Source: Pestalotiopsis fici W106-1 (taxonomy: Eukaryota; Ascomycota; Sordariomycetes; Amphisphaeriales; Sporocadaceae). From it: 64,000 nucleotides of DNA. Every line of letters begins with the position of its first letter. Position 1 is the stretch's first letter. A program made the translations under genes and the position numbers. The notes under the pieces are model-generated. The model was not told where the DNA came from. It worked only from the letters and a program-made list of their open reading frames with translations, and did not search any database. The stretch lies in assembly GCF_000516985.1 (NCBI RefSeq), contig NW_006917096.1:3085606-3149605 (forward strand), in the 5' to 3' direction. This document shows positions 35,801-45,904 of this stretch, in pieces.

Positions 35801-36548
35801 TGATCATGTTGTTCTCGCATATCGACAGACTCGTTCGGCAAGACGAGATGATCTCATTGATAAAGGTAGGCCAATTGTGAGGCCACTCCTGTTTCAGAAT
35901 GGAGATGAGGACCAAGTTGAGCTTGTTGAGCAAGGTACGCTGGGCCTTGAGCGACTCCTCGGAGCTGGAGCACTGAATGATGAAGTTCACGACGAAGTTA
36001 CGAATACCTGCACGGTGAGAGGGCGTTAGTCGACATAATTTTGGTCAAAATTATGATAGAAAAAGCTTTGCACACGAACCTTGACATTGCTCTCTTGGCA
36101 AGACCCTCCATCTCGTCATAATCACGTTGTCCAGCACCTGGAGACCAAGATCTGTAATTTGTCAGCCTTGCGATCCCTCGGCAGCTGTGAATGTAGAGTA
36201 TGGTAGCCTACACTTGGTTTGCGGATATGAGGCATCAGACAGGATTTGATCGACGAGCAGCCACGCATCGGGGTCTTCTTTGAACTGAAAAAGTAGAAAG
36301 GTCAGCCGTAAGACATCATCTTTGGTCGGTTGTTGCAAGGCAGCTTACCTGGTTGAGCGCAGCTTGGGCATTCTTTTGCTAGAGGCGGGGAAGACGATGA
36401 GGTTAGCACGTTGGAGCTGTACTTGGGTCGCAAAGTTCAAGGGAGCCAAGCTCAAAGAGTCTGGATACTGGGAATGACAAACCTGCTCGCCGCGACCCTC
36501 GTAGAAGGTGCGGACGGTCGCATCGAGCTCCTCGATCGAGGGCGCCAT
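32888..36548 (-). CDS. crm1: Exportin-1 (CRM1), nuclear export receptor
   Basis: Seven exons (36548-36483, 36378-36349, 36284-36212, 36151-36080, 36007-34517, 34457-33191, 33131-32888) join to 1080 residues, the normal size. An importin-beta N-terminal domain is followed by HEAT repeats, including the NES-groove segment TEMKRGKDNKAVVASNIM and YIVGQYPRFLKAHW, then the CRM1 C-terminal domain, and it ends in EDDEL. It carries leucine-rich NES cargoes out of the nucleus with Ran-GTP. The position of the leptomycin B target cysteine is Thr527 (codon ACA at 34670-34668). The 5' end is cut by four short introns, including a 30-base exon. The junction QTKY|LGLQ was chosen because it keeps the frame and matches the family. 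Confidence 0.97.
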
Positions 36549-37961
36549 CGTGAAGGGCGAACTGTTGGTGATTTCTGGTGGCGGGGGAGATGGAGGAGGG
36601 TGTCGAGAAGCGCAAGAGGTAATGGGAGAGAAGCGATGTGCCTTGCAAATGAGGACAATTTGCACAAGGCGGCACTGAAAGGAAGCCGCAGCTTGGTAGG
36701 GTATCGAAGGGGGGGAGGTAAAGGAGAAGAGGAAGTTTCGGTTCTTTTGCAATAAAGAAAAAAAACGGCGAGGACAGACGAGTGCCTTCTTCACAAAAAT
36801 AGGTGAAGAAGAAGATTGATAGTATCAAAGGCGGGCGGCTCTTTTGGACGGACTGGATTTGGTTCCCCACTGGCGTCAACACACGCTGCTTTGAGCGGGT
36901 CGCTGGGTCCTCTGGGCGGTTGCTGAGGTCCCCGACTGCAGTCACTGCGTGCACTAAGATGTGGTGCTGCTAACTGTCTGTATGCACTCTACGCGCGAAT
37001 CTCCAGTGGACTGGGTGCCGGCCTTGGGAAAGTACCTAAAAAGCGGGCGGCTGAGAAATGGGCGAACCTGCCCCTCACTGTCTCATCTGCTTGTCGCCTT
37101 GCGAAAAAGCGCGACCTCCCCGAGAATGAATGGCCCCCAAATTCCGCGAATTATGTCACTGTCACCAGCTAGGTTCAAGGTAGGCACCTCAAGGCAGCTA
37201 GCTCCGTCTATACTGCATTAACAACCTGGGCTTGAAGTCCTTACAATACTCATTCCATCTGACAGAATTAATTGCCTTGTGTTCAATTTTCAAGTGTGAT
37301 TGGGTCAGAATTGTTAAATTTGATATTACCAGCAGGAACTCAAGATATTGCCATTTCATCTCGAATTGTAAATTAGAAAACATGACGTCTATGGTCACGT
37401 CATAATTCCAAAATAACTGATGTGCACTCTGTAGCAAGGCTTCGATTTATCAAACGCAACGCCAACGCCAAGCACATTACCTCGACATTGGCTGAAATAT
37501 TAACAATCAAGCGTCGAGCACAAGCAATTAAGCTGTGATAGCCAGCTGGCCGGCCAGCAGTCACGCCGCCAACGAACGATCTCGCCACTTTTATATTGGA
37601 ACCTGGTCACGCGCGATGCAATTTTTATGGCAAGAGTCCACCTTTGCCCGGTCTACTTGAGTCGGCGGTATGTGTACCTCCGGGCTGCCGGAATTTGGTG
37701 GAGCCAAAACATGACATAAAAACTGGAAACTTCTCCTGGCATCCCGAAAGTCATGCCGCATCAGTGGATGCTTTGTGAAGGTGAAGAACAAACAGACAGT
37801 TTAACCTCACGATACATATTAGGAGACAATGAAAGATTTTGGTTTGAGGCGGAATCAACTGGTTTTTGCTCATGCATGGCTCATTCTTACGTGTCACTAT
37901 TGCTTACATATCTATCACGTCTATCATTTGTCTAATCCGACATATCTGCCATGTAGATCGT
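36549..37961. other. crm1 promoter and 3' flank of the AGT gene
   Basis: No gene is recognised. The part next to crm1 contains its pyrimidine/purine-rich leader. Short open frames elsewhere lack features. Confidence 0.45.
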
Positions 37962-39430
37962 TTATGCCTTTTGGTATCCAAGCTCCGACAACCCATTCGA
38001 AAGCGCGTTGAGAGCCTTGTCGATATCCTTCCTGTTGGGGTCGGTCTGATAAAGGTTAGCGACTCCTATACAACAAAGAAAGAGCAACCATGGGATTACT
38101 TACAACACTGACGCCCATGTGTCCAAAACGGACATACTTGGGGGCAATCTCCTTGTGAAGACCACCGGCCCAAACGACACCACTCTTGGCGAGTCTAGGC
38201 AGCAACTCGGTGGCCTTGACAGTTTCCGGCAGGTAGATGGCAGTCATGCCATGCGCCTGGTCCTCGGGCTTCACGGCAACCTGCTTCAGGCCCAGATCCG
38301 TCACGGCCTTCTTGATTCTGTCTGATACTTCAGTGTGCCTGGCAAATCTCTCGGAGAGTGGCTTGGCAAGGATCTGAACAAGAGCTGTGTTCAAGGCATG
38401 GATCAACTGTGGCGATGGCGTCGCAAAGTACGACGGCTTCTTGGCCTCGTAGTTCTTCATGATAGGTAGCCAGTTCTTGAACGAGGCAAAGTACGAGGCG
38501 GGCGGCGTCTTTCGGGCCTGGAACACCTCAATGGCTTTGCCGCTCCACATGGAGATGGAGAGACCAGCTGGGCAGCCGATGGCTTTTTGACTGGCCGTAA
38601 CAACACCGTCAATCTTCCACTTGTCGAACTGGATTTCCTCGCATGCCACACTGCAGACACCATCCACGACCAACAAGGTCTCTGGGGAGATTCTCTTGAC
38701 CAGCTCAGAGAGCTTCTCTAGCTCACTGAGGACACCAGTCGATGTGTCGACATGAGTGACGGTGACGACCTTGAACTTTTTGGACTTCAATGCCTCCTCG
38801 ATCTCGGGTAGTTGCGGGCGACCACCAATGGGGCCCGTGATCTTTGTGACCTTTGCGCCATATGTCTCAAAGCAGTCGGCAAATGCATCACCAAAGTAGC
38901 CGGTGCTTAGGACCAAAACGTCCTCGCCAGCCTCGACCAGGTTGGCGGCGGTCAGATCCCATCCCAAGGTACCGGAACCAGAGATGACCAGAGGCTGCGC
39001 CGAGGAGTCGGTGGTCTGGAAGAGCTGGCGGAGTAAAGTCAGGGTCTCGCCAAAGGTTGCCACGAAGCCGGGTCCAACGTGAGACTCGCTGTGCCAAGAT
39101 TTCAGGTTAGACAACCTCGGGTATAGAGCCGAGCTCATAGGACTATACATACCTGAAGTGGCTCATAGACTGCAGAACGGCATCATCAAACTCAACGGGG
39201 CCCGGGATGAGCAAGGTTGGGTGGTCAGGCTGAGACGACATCTTGTTTGGCTGGGTAGTAGATAATGCACGGTTTGGGGAACTAGCAACAGAAGAAACCG
39301 AGGTCGAAAGTCCAGAGCTTGCAGACAGGTGAGTTGATATCATGGAGACCCGGGCAGAGGGGTTCATTGTAATATATGAGGGGCAACCGCCGCGGAGGTG
39401 GGGCACCACAGATCGGACGGCTCTCCGCAT
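37962..39430 (-). CDS. Alanine-glyoxylate aminotransferase, PLP-dependent
   Basis: Exons 39430-39153, 39088-38104 and 38045-37962 give 448 residues from Met 39430, 427 from Met 39367 and 385 from Met 39241. The short form begins MSSQPDHPTLLIPGPVEF, the usual start of the soluble enzyme. The 63 residues before it are basic and Ser-rich (MRRAVRSVV...) and could be a mitochondrial presequence. The fold-type I class V signature is present: SGSGTLGWD, VDGVCSVACEE and TASQKAIGCPAG, whose Lys binds PLP. The reaction is alanine plus glyoxylate giving pyruvate plus glycine. The C-terminus YQKA is not a peroxisomal PTS1. Alternative starts may set the compartment; which is used is not visible. Confidence 0.92.
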
Positions 39431-40358
39431 CGATTCCAAACTTTGCTTGTGAATAAGGTACCTGAGTAATCGCTCGTTGTGCGTGAGCGACCCTTGGCGT
39501 CTGTTTCCAAGAAGCTTTCTGTCACTATACAGCCAATTGGAGGTGAGCCGGTTACCAGAGCAGAATAGCCCGAGGGTATGGTTGGATTTAGAACGGGCAG
39601 CCTTCCGGCAGGTGCAGTAATACGCGGACGAGCACCCGAGAGGACGAAATAATACCGGCAGAAATCCGAGGGAAAACAAAACGATTCTCTGCCACAAGGG
39701 AGTTGAGCTGTTTTGACCTCTAAGCGGTTCTACTTTGCTAAGCAGCCTCCACTTTCGTCTTTGCCCGTCTTGTATTTTGTCCCTTTTTTTGCGCGGTGGA
39801 CGGAGGAATCCGACTAGCAATTGCCGCTGACAGCTGAGCTCTGGCGACGTTGACCTCCGTCTTCGGTTCGGCCATGCTGCAGTGGCTGCAAGGCTTATTG
39901 TTCCGTAAAAGACCCCTGTTCCATGCTTGCTTGCAGAGGGGCTTAGGTACGGAACGAAGTGGGCTGCTGCTGGGCTCAAGCTCCATTTGGGGGAGATCTC
40001 GCAGTCAAGGTATCACGACGTCAACTCCCTCACTTGGGCCTAGTAATGTAAAGTGAACGTGCATACATTCGGGCCTTGGCTTCTGCTCGACATTTGAGGC
40101 TCTTCGCTCGAAACATCTGCACAAGCGCCCAAGCTCGTGATTAGTAATGTGAGCGACAACAATTGAAACTACAGAATATTCTCCTCATCCATCCGCCAAC
40201 GACGCAATCGCCGCTCCCGGCCATCGAGTTTCTGCTTCTGCCTGCGCCTGAACCAACCCGACGGTGACCTCTCTGGTTGAGGAACAGACCAGGCCCGGCA
40301 CGCAACGATTCTTATCACACCCATCCGATATATCCAGTGGCACATACTATAATCTACA
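39431..40358. promoter_or_regulatory. Divergent promoter between AGT and vps29 genes
   Basis: The two genes are transcribed away from each other across 928 bp. The frame upstream of the AGT start stays open to 39979 but has no conserved content beyond the leader. No specific binding site stands out. Confidence 0.4.
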
Positions 40359-41047
40359 ATGGCGTTCCTAATCCTCGTGATAGGGGATATGCACATCCCC
40401 GACAGGGCGCTCGACATACCGCCCAAGGTACGTCTTTCTTGCACGCCCAACGACTCTACCCGCCCCATAGACTGACAACGGACCCGCGCAAACAGTTCAA
40501 GAAGCTGCTCTCGCCCGGAAAGATTGGCCAGACACTGTGCCTGGGCAACCTGACGGACAAGCCGACGTACGAGATGCTGCGCGCGATCGCGCCGGACCTG
40601 AAGATCGTCAAGGGCCGCATGGACGTGGAGGCAACCTCGCTGCCGCTGTCACAGGTGGTGACGCACGGCTCGCTGCGCATCGGCTTCGTCGAGGGCTTCA
40701 CACTCGTCTCCACCGAGCCCGACGTGCTGCTGGCCGAGGCCAACCGCCTCGACGTTGACGTCCTCTGCTGGGGCGGCACCCACCGCTTCGACGCCTTTGA
40801 GTACATGGACAAGTTCTTTGTCAACCCCGGCAGCGCCACTGGCGCCTACACCACCGGCTGGCTCGGCCCCAAAGATGGCAAGGACGGTGAGGAGGAGATC
40901 AACCCAAGCTTCTGCCTCATGGACGTCCAGGGCATCAGCTTGACCCTCTACGTCTACCAGCTTCGCAAGGATGCCAATGGTGTGGAAAATGTTGCGGTGG
41001 AGAAGGTCACATACACAAAGCCTGTCGAGCCTGCTTCCAGCTCGTAG
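40359..41047 (+). CDS. vps29: Vps29, retromer subunit
   Basis: Exons 40359-40427 and 40496-41047 give 206 residues. It begins MAFLILVIGDMHIPDR, where GDMHIP is the metallophosphoesterase-like motif of Vps29. It continues with FKKLLSPGKIGQTLCLGN, VVTHGSLRIGFVEGF, then WGGTHRFDAFE and FVNPGSATGAY, all characteristic. Vps29 is the scaffold of the retromer cargo-selective trimer with Vps35 and Vps26 on endosomes and recycles receptors to the Golgi. Codon use is strongly GC-rich in the second exon, unlike its neighbours. The intron lies just after the first motif, a common position. It is convergent with the shugoshin gene. Confidence 0.96.
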
Positions 41048-41481
41048 TACGTACAGCGATAACGATTTTTGGGAGAGATTTGGTGGCCCAGCTCATAGCT
41101 GTGAGATTTTCTGTCTCGGCATGCCAGCCATCGTGGGAGTGCCTGCCAAAAGAGCATGGCAATTTCGCAGCAATGGAAGTCTAAATCATTCGTAGGCAGA
41201 CAGTCGACACCGAACTAGCCAAGGCCTTTGGGAGACTTGAAGGAGATGGACGATTTATTCGATATATCAAAATAATGAAGAAAAGAATGAATTTCATTAA
41301 ACGTTTACACATCCAATTTTCGTGACGTACTCCAACGCTATAGTATGGCCAGTCCAACGAACCATCAAAGGGATTTGCCCGCTCATTATCATATACAGAA
41401 GTCGTAAACACAGCCTGTCTCATGATGCAAGCAAAATCAGCCGCCCCCTTGGCTAGCTTATCAATACAACTCAGGCAGTGA
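41048..41481. other. Convergent 3' flanks of vps29 and shugoshin
   Basis: A 434-bp stretch receiving the 3' ends of both genes. No gene is seen. An AT-rich segment at 41250-41300 may hold polyadenylation signals. Confidence 0.5.
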
Positions 41482-43719
41482 TCATAACATCATGCTCCGC
41501 CTCCTCATCGAAACCCCTCTTCCCGTCACTTCCGTGTCTCCCGAGCTGTTGCTACTGAAGCTACTATCTCCATCAGCACTAGTCGAGGTGTCGGCATCAA
41601 AGCTCGAAGCGGTCTTCTGAACCATCATCGACGCTCGCTTTCTCGAAGCCCGAGGCTTTTGGGTTGTCGCAGTGGACTCGTTACCCAGATCCTCATTGAG
41701 CATCGAACTCAGCCGTCTTGACTTGCCGCTGCGAGAACTAGCCGACTTTTTCCCATCTTCGGAGACTGAAGTCGTGGTTGAGCCATGGCGGCTCGGAGAT
41801 GAGCTAGTAAACTCATAGACATCAGGCCCATCAAACATCTTGGCAACCTCTGCTTCCCTTGCGGCTATTTCCTCCATCTTTTTGTTCATTGGCCGTGTCG
41901 CCGTTTTAGAACTATCAGCACCAGCTCCTTGGGCTGCGGCTGAAGAGTCCCGCTTCTTCCGTTCCGTGACGACTGTTGTTTGCAGATCTTCTGTTGGCAT
42001 ATTTCGGGAAACCTTTTGAACAAGAGGGCTTGCTGCAACGTGCTCTTCCTTCTCGGATCCCTCCAGATCCTTGGATTTACAGTCGCTCGGTTTCTCATCA
42101 GACTTTGCGGGAAACATATCGCTATGTCTCGACTGACTACTTCGTCGCATGGCTTTGCCTTCCCCTGCTACGGCATCGAAGAGCTGCTTAGTAGGCCGCC
42201 GCATCTTGTCTCTCAGGTTTGGCTCTGCATAGCTGACATTGGACCTTGCCCTCCTGCCTACTCGACTCGTCTCTCCCGTAGATGAGATATCAGCTGGCGG
42301 CGGCGTGTCACGAAGCGACTGGGGCTCTGGTGAAGTCACTGCCGATGAGATTGGCTCAGAAGACATCAAGTCGGGTTCTACGTCGACAGGCATGCAAGGA
42401 GCTGGTGCTGGCTGCGGAACAGATATCTCAACCGGCTTCGAATCTCCTTCCTTCTTCTTTGGCTTGGATGGCTCCCTTACTTTGCCAGACCCCTTGGCGT
42501 TCGCCTTCTCCTGAGCAATTTCGTCCAGAAGCGGCCGTTTCGCTGGCTTCTTTGGCGAGCTCACAACTTCATTCGTGCTCTTGGCTCCCAGAGCTTTTCT
42601 CGGCGCAAGAACTGGAGCACTGGTCGTGATCTGTTCGTGTCCATCTCCTTTGTCTGCAGATGGATCTTTGAATGGTTTGGTAGTTGCTAGCTTTTCTCGT
42701 AGCTTGGTGGATTTGGCAGGGTCCCCTCCTAGCTTCGCTGTAGGAGCATTCTCCTTATCTTCGTCTGCTCTCGATTTCCGCTTCAGAGTGACATTAGAAA
42801 TCTGAGTGGCTGGGACGGGTAGTTCGACGAAGTTCCTTGCTGGACTTTTTGAGGCAGTAGATTCAACGTGTCCCGGTACAATTTCCTGTGGCACCCTTCC
42901 TAGAGCCATATGCTCAGGCGCCTGTTCCGAACATGGATGAGGCGATCGTGGTTCCTCGGCGGCAGGACTCATCGGCGTCTGTGTTGTCGACAAGCTAATC
43001 TTCACCGGCTCCGGATCCACAAAGCGGGACATGGGCGGAGGCCCAAGATCAGGGGACTCAGTCTCCTCGGCTTCTGAGCACAGAGCCAAGATTTCATCGC
43101 GACTATATGGCTGACTTAGTTTGGTTTTCTCATTACAGGGGGAAGAAAAGAGCATACTTCAGAGTTTCCCGGGGGCAAGGCCTGTTTTCCCAAAGCGGGG
43201 GCAATCGGCCCTCTTGCAATGCGGCAGCCTCCAATTCACTGGTATTTCTCCTCCGGAATCTGGGAGAACCGGCTCCGGCGAGGCCCAAGCTTGGATCCCT
43301 TCTGAGCCTTTTATTTGCGCGTGGCGACCTATTCCTAGGTAGTGGTTCGTGGCCAAGGCTTGCAAGCATCGAGCCCCATTCGAGGAGCTGTGCCTCCATC
43401 TTCTCCTTGATTTCTAATGCATGATCTGCGATTCTCTGTGCTCGACTCTCCTGGATCTCGGTTTCAAGACGTAATATCTGGCCTCGCAGTTCGAGGTTTT
43501 CTGAGAGCATGCGAGCGCATTCATTCTCCAAGCTGCGGATACGTAAAGATTGTGTTGAGTTGACTCTAGCGATGTCTCGGTTCTGACGGAGAAACTTGCG
43601 GCGCACTGTTGCGAAAAGACGAGTCAGCTCAAGTCAAACATGGACGATTCAGCTTGTTGTCCAAACATACAGATCTCCATCCCGTCGGGTGCCGCGACGG
43701 GCTCATTTAATCGCGCCAT
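41482..43719 (-). CDS. sgo1: Shugoshin, centromeric cohesin protector
   Basis: Exons 43719-43671, 43605-43158 and 43114-41482 join in frame to 709 residues. The N-terminal coiled coil starts LRRKFLRQNRDIAR and includes SLRIRSLENECARMLSEN, the PP2A-binding region of shugoshins. The long middle is disordered. The conserved basic SGO motif (RRARSNVSYAEPNLRDKMRRP region, 42266-42178) binds phosphorylated histone H2A at centromeres. The protein recruits PP2A to protect cohesin and helps tension sensing. The second intron is only 43 nt (43157-43115) with an AAG acceptor, chosen because it alone keeps the frame. The Ser-rich, basic C-terminus ends GRGVSMRRRSMML. It is head-to-head with dad2. Confidence 0.93.
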
Positions 43720-44382
43720 GACGCACGCAGTCCGTTGTGAGCTGAACCAATATTTCTTGTCGTTATCTTATTGAAAATTCGATGCGGGAGTATCGTGGAT
43801 TATGATCGTAGTGTCGAGGTGATGTGTTCGTATGTATTTGGCGACGCGACGCGAATGAATGTAATGTCAACATGTGATGTTGCAAGGTTTTTGGTGGAGG
43901 GAAATGAAAAGCTCTGGAAATATTGACGACAAGCTGCAATGACAGGGTAGACAGACTGCCAAAAGGAGTATGGCGTGCCTTGGCGGTGGGGTGCCCGCGC
44001 CATCTCCTTGTAAGCCAGGATAGGCGCCAGACAAACCACCAACTAACTGTCTTGCAGCCAGAAAATCACCTGCGTCACCACGTGGGAATTGTTTCCGCAA
44101 GGCACAATAATGCTGTTGCAGCAGATTTCGCTGTTTACAATTCGTAATGCTCTATTGACAAAGCCACCGCAAGCTCAAATATCAACTCAAGCTCCAATCA
44201 AGTGTCGAGGCGGGCTTGAGCTGTACCGGTCGTTCTACTAAGTACCTAGTCCAGCTTGCTAGCGATAGAGTGTCGGTTCTCTCAAGTTTGGTGGGGTGCT
44301 ACCAAAGCGTAACGAATCCTCGTCCACCACCTTCACGCGGTTCAACTCCCTCACAATCCAACACCTACAACAGTCGACGACC
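43720..44382. promoter_or_regulatory. Shared divergent promoter of sgo1 and dad2
   Basis: 663 bp separate the two start codons. Two overlapping ACGCGA hexamers lie at 43844-43854 near the sgo1 side, and an ACGCGG lies at 44335-44340 near the dad2 side. These carry the CGCG core recognised by MBF-type (Mbp1/Swi6) cell-cycle factors. Their use here is inferred. Confidence 0.4.
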
Positions 44383-44938
44383 ATGGCATTCTCTACCAGA
44401 TCCCTCTCGGGCCACCTTCGCCAAGGTTCGGCATCGGGCAACGCTGCTTCGCAGTCCACAGGCCAGTCGAGCGCACTCCAAGCTCGAATCAATGAGAAGA
44501 AGGCCGAGCTAGAGAACCTGAAAGAGCTGAGAGACTTGAGCGCAGCTGTCGCAAACCAGATGGAGGCGCTAGAGGCAAAGCTATCTACATTATCAGACGG
44601 AACTGAAGGTACAGATTGAAGAAGTCAGGGTCAAGGATTTTCATTGACGTTGGAAACAGCAATCGCAACAGTACTGGGAAACTGGCACAATGTATTACGG
44701 GCTATCAACATGGCGTCAGGTATGATTGCTACGGATGAATCAGGAGAAAGCCTATAGAAGCTAACCTTGATACACAGCCAAGATACCCAAACCCCGTGAA
44801 GCCACGGATGATCAAGACGACGACCAAGCAGTTCCCTTGCCGCAGACCTTGGTGCGAATACCTACTGAACACGCTCCTGCTTTACAGGCGCAAGCCGACA
44901 ACTTGGAGAACGAGCATAACTCTTCTACGTTATCTTGA
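44383..44938 (+). CDS. dad2: DASH complex subunit Dad2
   Basis: Exons 44383-44608, 44660-44719 and 44778-44938 give 148 residues. The family core is present: ALQARINEKKAELENLKELRDLSA, then a short heptad stretch LEAKLSTLSDGTE, then TVLGNWHNVLRAINMAS and KIPKP. The acidic tail ends with PLPQTLVRIPT and a short extension. Dad2 is a small coiled-coil subunit of the DASH/Dam1 ring that couples kinetochores to microtubules. All introns are standard GT-AG. An upstream in-frame Met at 44296 is unlikely because the conserved part begins at MAFSTRSLSG. The 5' leader is rich in CA. Confidence 0.93.
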
Positions 44939-45904
44939 TGAAGCCCTGACTTGCCAAATGCTCTGCGCCGCATTATCTGCTCTATCGAACTCGATGTTAT
45001 CCGGCTTCTGGTGGCTCAGCTATATTCTCCGACATGTCTTGGAGAAGCAAGTTGGGGCACCGTACCACGTGTGCTGTCGAGTCAACATCAGTCACACCCT
45101 GAGAGATTCGACACATCTATCACTTTGATTGACAACAGAGAGCATTCCGTCAATTGAACGCCAGCCTTGTTGCTGTAAGTATACGCATGTTCCTGTATCG
45201 ATTTGAAGATATCCCACCCCAAATACCTGGTTTTGTCCCGGAGACTTGTCGGCAGTAACTCCATCCCGGGTACACATGCCGTCGAGTTATCCCAGCGGGA
45301 GCTGCGGGGCAACAATGCAGCACAAGCGCGTCTGGTCAGACGCGTCCATGTTAGTCAGCGGTTGCTTGGGGGAATCTAAGTCATTATTTGGCACATTTGG
45401 GAAACTTAAAACCACTCGCGGGGAAGCTGCTTCCGACGCAATTGTTTATTGCGGAAGAGCAAAACAAAGGTGCGCGAAAAAAGGGTTTGGGAGAAAGCAC
45501 CATCCTTTTCAGGATTCAATGTTAAGTCACAGACCCGACTTGTTTGGTACCCAGCTGCAGGTCCGAGGGCCAGCCAAACATTAAACACCACCCATCCATA
45601 GAACCAACATACTGCTACGCTTCTTTGGAAAATAAAAATCACCCAATTGAATCCAGACCCTCCACTACTACTTCAACTAACTACTACATACTATCGATCC
45701 TCTCGCTCAGCCCCAAGGGTCTCTTTTACTGCCCCGCTTTGTTGTAATTAGATACTGTTCCCGTGCTTGAGCCGGAGATTATTGTCTCGCGTCAATCCTT
45801 GCCCTCACGACTTCTTTAGTCCGCGTTCGTCGGCTTTTTAGCCATTTGGACCGTCCCAGAAGGGTCCCTGCTGATCTTCCATTGAAAGAGAGGGCACGGT
45901 AACA
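44939..45904. other. Intergenic region, 3' flank of dad2 and leader of the next gene
   Basis: No separate gene is recognised. Open frames up to 112 residues lack features. The last 200 bases form the pyrimidine-rich leader of the gene at 45905. Confidence 0.45.

Noticed and set aside
39431..39979. Upstream extension of the aminotransferase frame
   Set aside because: Open but low-complexity with no conserved content; treated as leader.
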